Shown piece after piece: positions 55,163-64,000 of a stretch of DNA of 64,000 nucleotides; positions within the stretch are counted from its first letter, which is position 1; each line of letters opens with the position of its first letter. The stretch lies in assembly GCF_009362845.1 (NCBI RefSeq), contig NZ_WHNW01000001.1:145889-209888 (forward strand). The letters run 5' to 3'. A model generated the notes under the pieces. The model did not search any database, was not told where the DNA came from, and saw nothing but the letters and a program-made list of their open reading frames with translations. This DNA comes from Ostreibacterium oceani (lineage in GTDB: Bacteria; Pseudomonadota; Gammaproteobacteria; Cardiobacteriales; Ostreibacteriaceae). The translations under genes and the position numbers were made by a program.

Positions 55163-55171
55163 ATTTGCATC

Positions 55172-55723
55172 ATGAAACTCGTCATCCTAGACCGTGATGG
55201 TGTCATTAACCAAGACCTCGGGCATTACGTGACTTGTCCTTCGGCGTTTGTCTTTAACGAAGGCGTAGTTGAGGCGATTGCGCTGCTAAAACGCCACGGC
55301 TATCTCGTTGCCATTGCGACCAACCAAGCGGGTATCGAACGCGGGTTTTACACACACCAAACGCTGGCTGCCATTCATCACCGAATGCTACAAACCATTC
55401 GCCAAGGCGGCGGTGATATTGACCGAATTGTCTATTGTCCTAGCTATGACGACAATCATCCGTGGCGCAAGCCAAACGCGGGGATGCTGCGTGAGATTTT
55501 AGACGGCTATGGCATCCAAGCAACGCATGCCGTTTTTATCGGTGATACCGTGCGTGATATGCAAGCAGGCGATTGTGTTGACTGCCAGCTCATCATGGTC
55601 AAAACGGGCAAAGGTCTTACCGAATACCCCTTGTTACCAACACCATTGCGTGATAAAGTGCGATTAGCGACGCATTTATTGCAGGCATGTGAGTGGCTTG
55701 TCGATCGCAACGCAGTCGATTGA
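55172..55723 (+). CDS. gmhB: D-glycero-beta-D-manno-heptose-1,7-bisphosphate 7-phosphatase
   Basis: 183 residues, HAD phosphatase in ADP-heptose synthesis for lipopolysaccharide inner core. Motif I is ILDRDGVINQD (D7 and D9), motif II is in AIATNQAGIERG, and motif IV is FIGDTVRDMQAGD. The zinc cysteine cluster of E. coli GmhB is not present (YCPSYDDNHPWRKPNAGML instead). It starts 9 bases after the endonuclease stop. In related genomes gmhB follows glyS directly, so the restriction pair sits inside that cluster. Confidence 0.92.
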   Translation: MKLVILDRDGVINQDLGHYVTCPSAFVFNEGVVEAIALLKRHGYLVAIATNQAGIERGFYTHQTLAAIHHRMLQTIRQGGGDIDRIVYCPSYDDNHPWRKPNAGMLREILDGYGIQATHAVFIGDTVRDMQAGDCVDCQLIMVKTGKGLTEYPLLPTPLRDKVRLATHLLQACEWLVDRNAVD

Positions 55724-55850
55724 CGTTGTAGCGGCATTGGTCTAACCGTTGCTCGCTTAGATTGCGAGAATAAACTAAAACAAGCATAATAAGGCGCTAT
55801 AAGACACAATAAAGCGCAATAAAGCGCAATCAACCGTAAGCATAAACCGC

Positions 55851-56615
55851 ATGATTTTAAAGATTCGTACCAGCATTGCTTTCACACTGGCGGTAGTCAG
55901 TCTCATTATCTGGACACCCGTTGCTATCCTCGGTGGCTGGGTGTTGCCTGAAAAAGGAGCTTTTTATGTTGCGACGCTGTGGGGGCGTTGGGTGACGTTT
56001 TTGGTCAAACACATTGTCGGTATTCGTTATAAAGTAGTCGGTAAAGCGAATATTCCAGCAACGCCGTGTGTGGTCCTTTCCAAACACCAGTCCATGCTGG
56101 ATATTTTTGTTTTATTGATGGTTTTTTCACCGCAAGCTTGGGTGTTTAAACGCGAACTACTACGCATTCCGTTTTTTGGTTGGGCGTTGGCGGCAACAAA
56201 GCCCATCGCGATTGATCGTAGCGCTGGCCGACAAGCCATGTCGATGCTAATTGAACAGGGCAAAAGAAAGCTGGCTGCGGGTTTTTGGGTCGTACTCTAC
56301 CCCGAAGGCACACGAACCAAGCCTGGCGAAAAAGGCACCTATAAAAACGGCGGGGTAATGCTCGCCAAGGCAGCAGGCGTACCCATATTGCCTGTGGCAT
56401 TAAATACGGGGCTATTTTGGGAAAAGGGCAAGGGCCCGATTAATACGGGCGAAGTTGAGATTGTTATCTCTCCACTGATTATGCCAAATGAGGAAATACG
56501 ATTGATTACACAACAGGTTGAAGCCAGTATTGAAGAAAATACCGCACAGATAACGCGACAACACCCCTACTATTTGGCGATGTTGCAGCAAAAAAAGGAA
56601 CACAATAAATCATAA
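55851..56615 (+). CDS. plsC: 1-acyl-sn-glycerol-3-phosphate acyltransferase
   Basis: 254 residues, inner membrane. Adds the second acyl chain to make phosphatidic acid. An N-terminal TM segment (FTLAVVSLIIWTPVAILGGWVL) precedes HX4D in KHQSMLDIFVL and the FPEG-type motif YPEGTRTKPGE. The partner motif PILPVALNTG is also present. This is the plsC form that follows gmhB in the glyQS cluster. The gap before it has a short AATAAAGCGC repeat. It is distinct from the acyltransferase domain of Aas. Confidence 0.93.
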   Translation: MILKIRTSIAFTLAVVSLIIWTPVAILGGWVLPEKGAFYVATLWGRWVTFLVKHIVGIRYKVVGKANIPATPCVVLSKHQSMLDIFVLLMVFSPQAWVFKRELLRIPFFGWALAATKPIAIDRSAGRQAMSMLIEQGKRKLAAGFWVVLYPEGTRTKPGEKGTYKNGGVMLAKAAGVPILPVALNTGLFWEKGKGPINTGEVEIVISPLIMPNEEIRLITQQVEASIEENTAQITRQHPYYLAMLQQKKEHNKS

Positions 56616-56707
56616 TAAACAAACCGACTATGGTTAGGCTACGACTAAGTTATAGCTAGGTTCTGGCTAGACTAGCGTTAGCGACTATTAAAAAAGAGGA
56701 GACTACA

Positions 56708-57961
56708 ATGTTTAAAAAAACCATGACTATTGCTGATTTTGACGCAGAATTAGCCACCGTAATTGCATCAGAAAATAAACGGCAAGAAGAACACATCGAG
56801 CTAATTGCCTCAGAAAACTACACCAGCCCACGTGTGTTAGAAGCACAAGGCTCAGTACTGACCAACAAATACGCCGAAGGCTACCCAGGCAAGCGTTATT
56901 ACGGTGGGTGCGAGTATGTTGATGTCGCAGAAAAACTCGCCATCGAACGCGCCAAACAACTATTTAACGCTGATTTTGCCAATGTACAGCCGCATTCTGG
57001 GTCGCAAGCCAACGGGGCGGTCTTTTTGGCATTGCTTGAGCCTGGTGACACGGTATTAGGCATGAGTTTGGCACACGGTGGGCACTTGACGCACGGCGCA
57101 TCAGTGAATTTTTCTGGCCGTCAATATCGCGCTGTACATTATGGTATTGATGAACAAGGATTAATCGATTATGACGAAGTCGAAAAACTCGCCGTAATGC
57201 ACAAGCCCAAAATGATTATCGCAGGCTTTTCCGCCTATTCTCAGGTGCTTGATTTTCCGCGTTTCCGTGAAATTGCTGACAAGGTGGGGGCTTATTTACT
57301 GGTCGATATGGCGCACGTTGCAGGCTTAATCGCCGCAGGCTTATACCCTAACCCAGTGCCGTTTGCAGACGTGGTCACCTCAACCACGCACAAAACACTG
57401 CGTGGACCGCGCGGTGGCATCATCCTTGGCAAAGCAAACCCTGACATCGAGAAAAAAATTGATTCAGCCGTTTTCCCAGGGATTCAAGGCGGCCCATTGA
57501 TGCATGCCATTGCAGGCAAAGCCGTTGCGTTTTTAGAGGCGCTGTCACCTGAGTTCAAGACCTATCAAAAACAAGTATTGGCAAACGCCAAAGTTATGGC
57601 AAAAACATTCAACGAGCGCGGCGTCAATATCGTCTCGGGTGGCACAGAAAATCACCTGATGTTAGTAGATTTAATCGATAAAGGCGTCACTGGCAAAGCC
57701 CTAGATGCAGCACTGGGGCGGGCTTATATTACCGTCAATAAAAATTCCGTGCCTAACGACCCGCAATCTCCCTTTGTGACTTCTGGTATTCGTGTCGGCA
57801 CGCCTGCAATTACCACACGCGGCTTCAAAGAAGACGAAACCCGTCAGTTGACGCATTGGATTTGTGATATCATAGACGACATTAACAATGACGAACTAAT
57901 TGATACAATTCGCGAAAAAGTCATCAAACTATGCGCAGGATTCCCTGTCTATCAGTCGTGA
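56708..57961 (+). CDS. glyA: Serine hydroxymethyltransferase
   Basis: 417 residues, PLP enzyme. Converts serine and tetrahydrofolate to glycine and methylene-tetrahydrofolate. Features: [57 protein letters not shown], the PLP lysine in [14 protein letters not shown] and [11 protein letters not shown] very strong AGAGGAGA ribosome site is present and a terminator follows at 58151. Confidence 0.98.
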   Translation: MFKKTMTIADFDAELATVIASENKRQEEHIELIASENYTSPRVLEAQGSVLTNKYAEGYPGKRYYGGCEYVDVAEKLAIERAKQLFNADFANVQPHSGSQANGAVFLALLEPGDTVLGMSLAHGGHLTHGASVNFSGRQYRAVHYGIDEQGLIDYDEVEKLAVMHKPKMIIAGFSAYSQVLDFPRFREIADKVGAYLLVDMAHVAGLIAAGLYPNPVPFADVVTSTTHKTLRGPRGGIILGKANPDIEKKIDSAVFPGIQGGPLMHAIAGKAVAFLEALSPEFKTYQKQVLANAKVMAKTFNERGVNIVSGGTENHLMLVDLIDKGVTGKALDAALGRAYITVNKNSVPNDPQSPFVTSGIRVGTPAITTRGFKEDETRQLTHWICDIIDDINNDELIDTIREKVIKLCAGFPVYQS

Positions 57962-58057
57962 GTGACTATCGGCAGTTAAGCAAACACGATACCAGACTTG
58001 ATGTGTGCAGCATCGCTTATATCGCGTCAATCTGGTCGCGTTCGCCTAGTCGTATTC

Positions 58058-58112
58058 CCTAATTGCGCCCTGGTTGCGCCCTAATTGTGACCTAGTAGCG
58101 CCCTAATTGCGT
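58058..58112. repeat. 11-bp degenerate tandem repeat, 5 copies
   Basis: Units CCCTAATTGCG, CCCTGGTTGCG, CCCTAATTGTG, ACCTAGTAGCG and CCCTAATTGCG run without gaps. Confidence 0.9.
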
Positions 58113-58150
58113 TTTACCCTCACTAACCGACTGTTTAAAGCGTCATGACA

Positions 58151-58201
58151 CCCCAGCCACAAGACAACCGCTATAATGGTTTTGTGGCTGGGGTATTTTT
58201 T
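58151..58201 (+). terminator. Rho-independent terminator of glyA
   Basis: CCCCAGCCACAA pairs with TTGTGGCTGGGG over a loop of about 19 bases, followed by TATTTTTTT. A strong stem, about 190 bases after glyA. The loop contains TATAAT, so a promoter use cannot be excluded. Confidence 0.85.
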
Positions 58202-58251
58202 TATTGGTATCTTTTTTGTTGATAGACGCTGGCTAGGAGTCTATTCGCTCG

Positions 58252-58306
58252 CTATGCAATTACTATGCGCTTACTATGCACTTGCTATGCGCTTACTATG
58301 CGCTTT
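58252..58306. repeat. 11-bp tandem repeat, 5 copies
   Basis: CTATGCGCTTA and close variants follow one another from 58252 to 58306 between glyA and nrdR. Confidence 0.9.
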
Positions 58307-58473
58307 TTTACATACACCTTGCCGAACATACACTTTACCGACTTTTTGCGCGCTTTTTTATGCCCCTATGCTGTATAATGTCTATTAATTCGTCTATTAG
58401 CAAGCGTGCGTTCCCTGTGAATCTCCCCTCAACGCACCATTGCACCATCGACTTAAGCTAGGTAATAATTTTT

Positions 58474-58947
58474 ATGATTTGTCCATTTTGTCAGTTTGAA
58501 AATACGCGCGTCATTGATTCGCGATTAGTAGTAGAGAGCAATAAAATTCGGCGGCGACGCCAATGTGAACGCTGTGAAGAGCGGTTTACCACCTATGAAA
58601 TGATTGAAGATTTTTATCCGATGTTGGTCAAAGGAGACGGCCGCCGCGAAGCATACAACCCCAACAAGGTCCGTGCGGGCATCAACCGCGCAATAGAAAA
58701 ACGGCCAATCACCGCAGAACAAGTCGATGCAGTGATTCATTTTATTGAAACGCAGTTACGCAGCAGTGCCGACAAAGAAATTCCCGCAAAGGCCATCGGC
58801 GAATGGATTATGCAACAATTAATTGAAATTGATGAAGTCGCCTATGTGCGGTTTGCCTCAGTCTATCGCTCATTTCAAGACGTGAGTGCTTTTCAGCGTG
58901 AAATCGAACGCTTACAGGCCTCATTCATTGACAAAGGTCAGTCTTAA
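58474..58947 (+). CDS. nrdR: Transcriptional repressor NrdR
   Basis: 157 residues. A zinc ribbon (CPFC at 3-6 and CERC at 31-34) precedes an ATP-cone domain (about 49-139). Represses ribonucleotide reductase genes through NrdR boxes when dATP is bound. No nrd genes are in the window. It lies 11 bases ahead of ribD, the common nrdR-ribD arrangement. Confidence 0.97.
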   Translation: MICPFCQFENTRVIDSRLVVESNKIRRRRQCERCEERFTTYEMIEDFYPMLVKGDGRREAYNPNKVRAGINRAIEKRPITAEQVDAVIHFIETQLRSSADKEIPAKAIGEWIMQQLIEIDEVAYVRFASVYRSFQDVSAFQREIERLQASFIDKGQS

Positions 58948-58958
58948 CGGAGCGCTAC

Positions 58959-60062
58959 ATGTCTGACCATGACAATCGCTTGATGCAGCGCGCTATCGAG
59001 TTAGCGCGACAAGGTTGGCATACCACCACACCCAATCCGCGCGTAGGCTGTGTTATTGTCAACGCGGGTGAGGTTGTTGGCGAAGGATACCATCAGCGTG
59101 CAGGCGAACCCCATGCTGAAGTTCATGCGCTCAAATCCGCTGGTAGCAAAGCCGCTGGCGCAACGGCTTATGTCACTTTAGAGCCTTGTTCGCACGTAGG
59201 CAAGACACCGCCGTGTGCCGATGCGCTCATTGCAGCAGGCATCAAAACAGTCGTGATTGGCTGCCAAGACCCTAATCCGCTAGTCGCTGGACGTGGTATT
59301 GCCCAATTAAAAGCTGCCAATATCACCGTAAAAACAGGGGTGTTAGCGCCAGAATGCGAAGCATTAAACCCAGGTTTTTTTAAACGTATGCGCACTGGTC
59401 GCCCTTGGGTACGGGTTAAAATCGCCATGAGCCTTGATGGACGTATTGCAACGCAAACTGGTGCTAGCCAATGGATTACCAGCGAGGCATCACGCCTTGC
59501 TGTTCAGCAATTACGCGCAGGCGCTTGCGCGGTGTTGACCTCCAGTCGCACGGTGATGATAGACAATCCTGCTTTAAACGTCAGAATACCACCCGATCCG
59601 CCGCAATCGCCCTGCCTCATGCGCCAACCCACTCGAGTTATCGTTGATTCACAGCTGACCATTTCACCAGACAGTCAAATCTTGCACTTGCCAGGTAAGG
59701 TGATTATTTTTTATCACCGAGCCCCCGTTGAAAAAGAAACCGCCCTCGCGTCACTGGCTACCCTTATCCAAGCGCCTAGCCACAATGGTCGCGTCGATTT
59801 ATCGGCCGTTATGAAAACCCTTGGTGAACTAGGTCACAACGAGATTTTAGTCGAGGCAGGCGGCCTATTCGCTGGTGCTTTGTTGTCTGCGGACTTAATC
59901 GACGAATTAATCGTTTACCAAGCACCTTTGTTACTCGGTCATCAAGCACAGGCAGGATTCCACTTACCTGACATCTTCGCATTAACGGAGGCTTATGCTT
60001 GGACCTATGAACGTTGCCGTCGGGTAGGCAATGATATAGAATTAGTCTTAACACCCCGATAA
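58959..60062 (+). CDS. ribD: Riboflavin deaminase/reductase RibD
   Basis: 367 residues, two domains. The N-terminal deaminase has zinc ligands H52 (PHAEVHAL, with E54), C77 and C86 (EPCSHVGKTPPC). The C-terminal reductase begins around WVRVKIAMSLDGRIA (NADPH site) and includes LVEAGGLFAGALL. Catalyses steps two and three of riboflavin synthesis. GGAG ribosome site. Confidence 0.97.
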   Translation: MSDHDNRLMQRAIELARQGWHTTTPNPRVGCVIVNAGEVVGEGYHQRAGEPHAEVHALKSAGSKAAGATAYVTLEPCSHVGKTPPCADALIAAGIKTVVIGCQDPNPLVAGRGIAQLKAANITVKTGVLAPECEALNPGFFKRMRTGRPWVRVKIAMSLDGRIATQTGASQWITSEASRLAVQQLRAGACAVLTSSRTVMIDNPALNVRIPPDPPQSPCLMRQPTRVIVDSQLTISPDSQILHLPGKVIIFYHRAPVEKETALASLATLIQAPSHNGRVDLSAVMKTLGELGHNEILVEAGGLFAGALLSADLIDELIVYQAPLLLGHQAQAGFHLPDIFALTEAYAWTYERCRRVGNDIELVLTPR

Positions 60063-60125
60063 AGCACAGACAATAACGCACAGACAATAAAGCAAAAATA
60101 ATCACACACAGACATTAACACACAA
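60062..60125. repeat. Degenerate tandem repeat in the ribD-ribE gap
   Basis: Copies of GCACAGACAATAA occur twice in exact form, followed by weaker ACACAGACATTAA-type copies. Confidence 0.75.
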
Positions 60126-60139
60126 AGGCAAGACACGAT

Positions 60140-60760
60140 ATGTTTACAGGAATCATCCAAGATGTCGGTAAAGTCATCGATTTAAAAAAATCAGGAACGG
60201 ATATGCAATTAACCATTACGAGTCAGGGGCTTGAATGGTCAACCGTGCAATTAGGCGATAGCATTGCGGTCAACGGCGCTTGCTTAACGGTGACTGATTT
60301 GCTGGTCAATGCAGATAACACAGGGCAATTCATGGCGGACGTGTCGCACGAAACATTGCAAAAAACAACATTAAGCCAACTGGCTATCGGGCATGCTGTT
60401 AACCTAGAAAAAGCCTTAACACTCTCAACACCGCTGGGTGGACATTTGGTCTCAGGCCATGTCGACGGCATCGGGCAAGTTCGTCATATCAACGCCGACG
60501 GCGACAGCACCCGTTACTATTTTTCCGCCCCTAACGAATTGCTAAAATTTATTGCCATCAAGGGGTCAATCACCATCGAGGGCATTAGTTTGACCGTCAA
60601 CGGCGTTAGCGCTGAGGGCTTTGATGTGACCATTATTTCTCACACCGCGGACAAAACAACCATTGCGGCGCTGCAGCCGGGCGATAGGGTTAACCTAGAA
60701 ATCGATTTGATTGCACGCTATATTGCGCGTATGATGGAGTTTGAAAAACCAACCGTATGA
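60140..60760 (+). CDS. ribE: Riboflavin synthase alpha subunit
   Basis: 206 residues in two similar barrels. Converts two 6,7-dimethyl-8-ribityllumazine molecules to riboflavin. MFTGIIQDVGKV at the start, SIAVNGACLTVT, GGHLVSGHVDGIG and GISLTVNGVS are family signatures. It lies downstream of ribD and upstream of ribBA. No FMN riboswitch elements were seen before it or before ribBA. Confidence 0.97.
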   Translation: MFTGIIQDVGKVIDLKKSGTDMQLTITSQGLEWSTVQLGDSIAVNGACLTVTDLLVNADNTGQFMADVSHETLQKTTLSQLAIGHAVNLEKALTLSTPLGGHLVSGHVDGIGQVRHINADGDSTRYYFSAPNELLKFIAIKGSITIEGISLTVNGVSAEGFDVTIISHTADKTTIAALQPGDRVNLEIDLIARYIARMMEFEKPTV

Positions 60761-60920
60761 CTGACAGCTTAACAAGCATAACAATCGCAGCATAACAATC
60801 GCGCACAGCAATGGGGCACAAAAAATAATTAAAAGAATAACCTAGTTTAAAATATTTACAAATATTCACATCCATTCATAATCGCATATTCACAAATAAC
60901 GAGATTCATTTAGGTAACGC

Positions 60921-62018
60921 ATGGGAAAATTAAACACCACAGAAGAAATACTCACCGACTTAGCGCAAGGGAAAATGGTCATTATCATGGACGATGAAGA
61001 CCGAGAAAACGAAGGCGACTTAATTTTAGCCGCCGATTGCGTAACACCCGAGGCCATTAATTTTATGGCAAAACATGGTCGCGGTCTCATTTGCTTGCCC
61101 ATCACACAGGCGCGCGCCAACCAACTAAAACTTTGGCCCCAAAGCCAGCAAAACAACGCCCAGTTTTCGACCAAATTCACGGTGTCTATTGAGGCCGCCG
61201 AAGGCGTTACCACAGGAATTTCAGCCGCTGACCGCGCAGCAACCATTCGCGCGGCCATTCGCCCTGATGCCAAGCCTTCGGATGTGGTACAGCCTGGACA
61301 CGTATTTCCTATTGTTGCCGAAACAGGCGGCGTGTTAACCCGTGCTGGGCATACCGAAGCGGGGTGTGACTTGGCTAGGCTCTCAGGGCATAGCCCCGCC
61401 GCCGTAATCGTTGAAATTTTAAACGATGACGGCACAATGGCTAGGCGACCTGATTTAGAAGTTTTTGCTAAAAAGCATGGGCTGAAAATCGGCACCATCG
61501 CCGATTTAATTGCCTACCGCCTAGAAAAAGAAAAAACCGTCGAAAAAATGGCCGAGACCGAGCTCACCATTCACGCACAGCCCATTCGCCTCGTCGTTTA
61601 CCAAGACAGCGTTGACGGCCAATTGCACTACGCCCTAGTCAAAGGTAGCCTAACCCCTGAAACACCCACGTTTGTCCGCGTCCATGTGCAAAATATCTTT
61701 ACTGATTTATTCCACGCCGCGGTGAATAACCGCACTTGGACACTAGACGATGCCATCGCCAAATTAAACGCAGAGCCGCACGGCGTTATTGTTATTTTAG
61801 CCGATGATAGTTCGCAACAAGATATCATTATGGCGGTACACGAATTAAATCAATCCCAAAAAACGCCACGCTTAGAAAAAAAAGAATTACGTACTTATGG
61901 CATTGGCGCACAAATTTTGATGGATTTAAATGTCAGAAAAATGCGCTTATTATCTGCCCCGAAAAAATTCAACAGTATGTCAGGATTTAATCTAGAAGTG
62001 GTAGAATACCTATCCTAA
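60921..62018 (+). CDS. ribBA: DHBP synthase with degenerate GTP cyclohydrolase II domain
   Basis: 365 residues. The N-terminal RibB domain is intact: [56 protein letters not shown]. It makes the 4-carbon unit for lumazine from ribulose 5-phosphate. The C-terminal domain (about 212-365) keeps the RibA outline ([39 protein letters not shown]). It lacks the zinc cysteines and the SxRCDCG-type site, reading [14 protein letters not shown] instead, so it cannot be an active GTP cyclohydrolase II. Such RibBX forms are known in gammaproteobacteria; a separate ribA is expected elsewhere. Confidence 0.95.
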   Translation: MGKLNTTEEILTDLAQGKMVIIMDDEDRENEGDLILAADCVTPEAINFMAKHGRGLICLPITQARANQLKLWPQSQQNNAQFSTKFTVSIEAAEGVTTGISAADRAATIRAAIRPDAKPSDVVQPGHVFPIVAETGGVLTRAGHTEAGCDLARLSGHSPAAVIVEILNDDGTMARRPDLEVFAKKHGLKIGTIADLIAYRLEKEKTVEKMAETELTIHAQPIRLVVYQDSVDGQLHYALVKGSLTPETPTFVRVHVQNIFTDLFHAAVNNRTWTLDDAIAKLNAEPHGVIVILADDSSQQDIIMAVHELNQSQKTPRLEKKELRTYGIGAQILMDLNVRKMRLLSAPKKFNSMSGFNLEVVEYLS

Positions 62019-62035
62019 ATCAGAGAGGAAACCTT

Positions 62036-62512
62036 ATGAATCCAGAAATTCGATTAACCGAAGGCGATTTTGTTATTGACGATGCACGTTTTGCGATTGT
62101 CTGTAGCCGCTTTAACCATTTTATTGTTGATGCCTTGGAAAAAGGTGCGATTGATGCGCTCAAGCGCCACGGCACTGATTACGCCAATATCGAAGTTTTC
62201 AAAGCACCAGGGGCTTATGAACTCGCACTCGTCGCCAAACAAGTCGCCGCGACTAACCGATTTGAAGCCGTTATTGTTTTGGGCGCGGTCATTCGCGGTG
62301 CGACCGCACATTTTGAGTATGTATCAGGTCCTTGCGCATCTGATATTTCCAAAGTCGCGCTAGACACGGGTATTCCTGTCGTTTTTGGCGTGTTGACCAC
62401 CGAGGACATCGAACAAGCAATTGAACGCGCTGGCACCAAGGCCGGCAACAAAGGCGCAGAAGCCGCATTAACGGCAATAGAAATGGTAAGCCTACTGCGA
62501 CAAATCAACTAA
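62036..62512 (+). CDS. ribH: 6,7-dimethyl-8-ribityllumazine synthase
   Basis: 158 residues, full length. Condenses the RibB product with the pyrimidine intermediate. Motifs: [49 protein letters not shown] with the catalytic His, and [30 protein letters not shown] ribosome site. It lies two bases before the nusB start. Confidence 0.97.
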   Translation: MNPEIRLTEGDFVIDDARFAIVCSRFNHFIVDALEKGAIDALKRHGTDYANIEVFKAPGAYELALVAKQVAATNRFEAVIVLGAVIRGATAHFEYVSGPCASDISKVALDTGIPVVFGVLTTEDIEQAIERAGTKAGNKGAEAALTAIEMVSLLRQIN

Positions 62513-62513
62513 C

Positions 62514-62945
62514 ATGCGCGAATTAACGGTTCAACAATTAGCCACGATTCGCAAAGCCCGTGCGAGACGCTTTGCTATGCAAGCGGTTTATTCCCAGCTC
62601 ATCTCGACCGAGGGCTTTGACGAAGTTGTCACCCAAACCAAACAACGCATCAGCGACGAAGATTACGACACCGATTTTTTAGATGAGATTTTACAGGGCA
62701 TTGCAACCCAGCAAGCCCATTTTGAGTCGCAACTCACGCCGTTTTTAGACCGCTCTATTGCCCAGCTCGGCGTGATAGAACATGCCATTCTACTCGTTGG
62801 CGCGTATGAATTAAACGGAAAAGTCACACCGCATAAAGTCGCTATTAACGAAGCCATTGTGCTTGCCAAAAAATTTGGCGCCGAAGACAGTTATAAATAC
62901 ATCAACGGCGTACTGGATAAATTATACAAATCCCTGACTGGATAA
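62514..62945 (+). CDS. nusB: Transcription antitermination factor NusB
   Basis: 143 residues, all-helical. Binds boxA RNA with NusE (S10) in rRNA antitermination. ARRFAMQAVYSQLIS, LGVIEHAILLVGAYEL, AINEAIVLAKKFGAEDSYKYINGVLDKL are the conserved parts. It is nearly touching ribH, as is common (ribH-nusB). Confidence 0.96.
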   Translation: MRELTVQQLATIRKARARRFAMQAVYSQLISTEGFDEVVTQTKQRISDEDYDTDFLDEILQGIATQQAHFESQLTPFLDRSIAQLGVIEHAILLVGAYELNGKVTPHKVAINEAIVLAKKFGAEDSYKYINGVLDKLYKSLTG

Positions 62946-62990
62946 CTGGTCTAAATAATCAGTCTAGGTAACAATCAGTCTAGATAACCG
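62945..62990. repeat. Degenerate repeat in the nusB-fba gap
   Basis: CAGTCTAGGTAACAAT, then CAGTCTAGATAACC, following a similar GGTCTAAATAAT copy: about 16-bp spacing. Confidence 0.7.
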
Positions 62991-63020
62991 ATACTTTTAG
63001 GATAATTTTAGGAGAGTCTT

Positions 63021-64000
63021 ATGCCAATAGCAACCACTGAACAGTACACTCAAATGCTTGATAACGCAAGAAAGGGCGGATTTGCTTACCCAGCCATTAA
63101 TGTGGTCGGGCTAGAGGGGCTTAATGCCGTGATGCAAGCCTTTGCCGAAGCCAAAACCGATGGCATTATCCAAGTCTCTACCGGCGGCGGCAAACATGCC
63201 TCAGGCGGCATTGATGAGGCATTAGGCGCTATGATTATTGCCGAGGCAGCGCATGTCATCGCCGAACAATACCCCGTGTTAATCGCGTTACACACCGACC
63301 ATTGCGTCCCTGAAAAGGTCGATAGTTTTATGATTCCTCTAATCGAAGCGTCTGAAAAACGCGTTGCCGCAGGACAAAAGCCGCTATTCAACTCACTGAT
63401 GTTCGATGGCTCAGTCTTACCGCTTGCCGAGAATATGCGTATTGGCAAAGCATTACACGAACGCATGACGAAAATCGGCATGTTGATTGAAGTCGAGACA
63501 GGCGTTGTGGGCGGTGAAGAAGACGGCATTGATAACTCGGATGCCAAATCGGAGGAACTCTACACGTCACCCGAAGAGATGGTCTATGTGTACGAACAAT
63601 TGGCAGACATTGGGCCTTTTATGTACGCGGCGACTTTCGGCAACGTACATGGCGTTTACAAACCCGGCAATGTCAAACTCAAGCCAAGCATCCTGCACGA
63701 TGGACAGTTGGCAGTTTGTAGCAAACATGCAACGGACAAAAATCCGCTTAATCTTGTCTTTCACGGTGGCTCAGGCTCGAGTAAAGACGAAATTGCTGAA
63801 ACCTTGCATTATGGCGTCGTTAAAATGAATGTCGATACCGATACCCAATATGCCTTTACCCGCCCAATCGTCGATCACCTACTAAAAAATTATGACGGCA
63901 TCCTGCGAATTGACGGCGAAGTCGGCAATAAAAAGGTCTACGACCCCCGTGCCTATCTCAAAAAAGGCACTGACAACATGAAACAACGCGTTATCGAAGC
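63021..64000 (+). CDS. fba: Class II fructose-bisphosphate aldolase, 3' end beyond window
   Basis: 326 complete codons are visible. The frame is open to the end of the window. Zinc enzyme that splits fructose 1,6-bisphosphate in glycolysis or joins the trioses in gluconeogenesis. Signatures: FAYPAINVVGLEGLNAVMQAFAE, the LHTDHC catalytic/zinc motif, EVETGVVGGEEDG, YAATFGNVHGVYKPGN and FHGGSGSS. The pattern is that of the longer FbaA-type class IIA enzyme. AGGAGAG ribosome site and ATG at 63021. Confidence 0.96.
   Translation, partial: MPIATTEQYTQMLDNARKGGFAYPAINVVGLEGLNAVMQAFAEAKTDGIIQVSTGGGKHASGGIDEALGAMIIAEAAHVIAEQYPVLIALHTDHCVPEKVDSFMIPLIEASEKRVAAGQKPLFNSLMFDGSVLPLAENMRIGKALHERMTKIGMLIEVETGVVGGEEDGIDNSDAKSEELYTSPEEMVYVYEQLADIGPFMYAATFGNVHGVYKPGNVKLKPSILHDGQLAVCSKHATDKNPLNLVFHGGSGSSKDEIAETLHYGVVKMNVDTDTQYAFTRPIVDHLLKNYDGILRIDGEVGNKKVYDPRAYLKKGTDNMKQRVIE

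Larger units (their letters stand above)
57962..58473. other. Repeat-rich intergenic region glyA/nrdR
   Basis: About 512 bases with no gene. Holds an 11-bp array at 58058-58112, the glyA terminator at 58151-58201, and a second 11-bp array at 58252-58306. The nrdR promoter is presumably in the AT-rich end; TGTATAAT at 58372-58379 is a good -10 candidate. Confidence 0.6.

Noticed and set aside
58176-58388. 70-codon hydrophobic frame between glyA and nrdR
   Set aside because: It starts inside the glyA terminator and runs through the 11-bp array, so the hydrophobic sequence comes from the repeat.
60763-60920. FMN riboswitch before ribBA
   Set aside because: The conserved RFN-element blocks are absent; the gap holds only AT-rich sequence and short duplications.

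Overview
The window is a chromosomal segment of a gammaproteobacterium. Support comes from the Aas/LplT lysophospholipid pair, the GlnE adenylyltransferase, an alaS-lysC pair, a nagZ - purine phosphoribosyltransferase - thioinosine phosphorylase neighbourhood, a glyQS-gmhB-plsC neighbourhood, nrdR-ribD-ribE-ribBA-ribH-nusB, and a type IV pilus minor pilin/PilY1 cluster. Base composition is moderate, except for an AT-rich restriction-modification pair. I cannot fix the genus from sequence alone. No rRNA, tRNA, CRISPR array, prophage or replication origin was recognised.

Layout. 1-1.3 kb is an insertion-sequence scar: an IS481-like element that runs into the start of a second identical copy, a secreted-protein gene cut by it, and the 5' remnant of an IS256-family element. 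1.4-7.6 kb holds a cold-shock protein, gpmI, and the phospholipid repair pair aas-lplT. 8-10.7 kb is a PepSY protein, a small membrane protein and a two-component system, with an 11-bp-spaced direct repeat upstream that looks like an OmpR/PhoB-type operator. 10.8-17.2 kb (minus strand) has two class I glutamine amidotransferases, an ArsN2-like acetyltransferase, htpX, moeA, a MobB-like protein with no P-loop, and a WecA/MraY-type sugar-phosphate transferase. 17.2-21.1 kb is lysC and alaS.

21.2-33.6 kb (minus strand) is the minor pilin operon fimT-pilV-pilW-pilX-pilY1-pilE. Its PilY1 is about 2,708 residues, over twice the usual size, and is enlarged by helical repeat arrays including 21 perfect-length 21-bp units. 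34-38 kb has ilvE and glnE. 38.5-44.5 kb has nagZ, two tandem paralogous secreted proteins with an IPTL-CTERM-like tail, a DsrE-like protein, a purine phosphoribosyltransferase and a thioinosine phosphorylase. 44.8-47.7 kb has an MttB-superfamily methyltransferase convergent with a LysR regulator. 48.2-49 kb is aqpZ.

49.3-58 kb is glyQ-glyS, then an inserted cytosine methyltransferase/Sau3AI-MutH-like endonuclease pair, then gmhB, plsC and glyA. 58.4-62.9 kb is the nrdR/riboflavin/nusB cluster, and the window ends inside a class II fructose-bisphosphate aldolase.

The most pervasive unexplained feature is a very high density of short degenerate tandem repeats (mostly 11-16 bp units, 2-6 copies) in the gaps between genes. 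In-frame short tandem duplications also occur at or near protein ends (glyS, glnE, moeA, the MobB-like gene) and in pilY1. They suggest an unusual tendency to make or keep short tandem duplications in this lineage.
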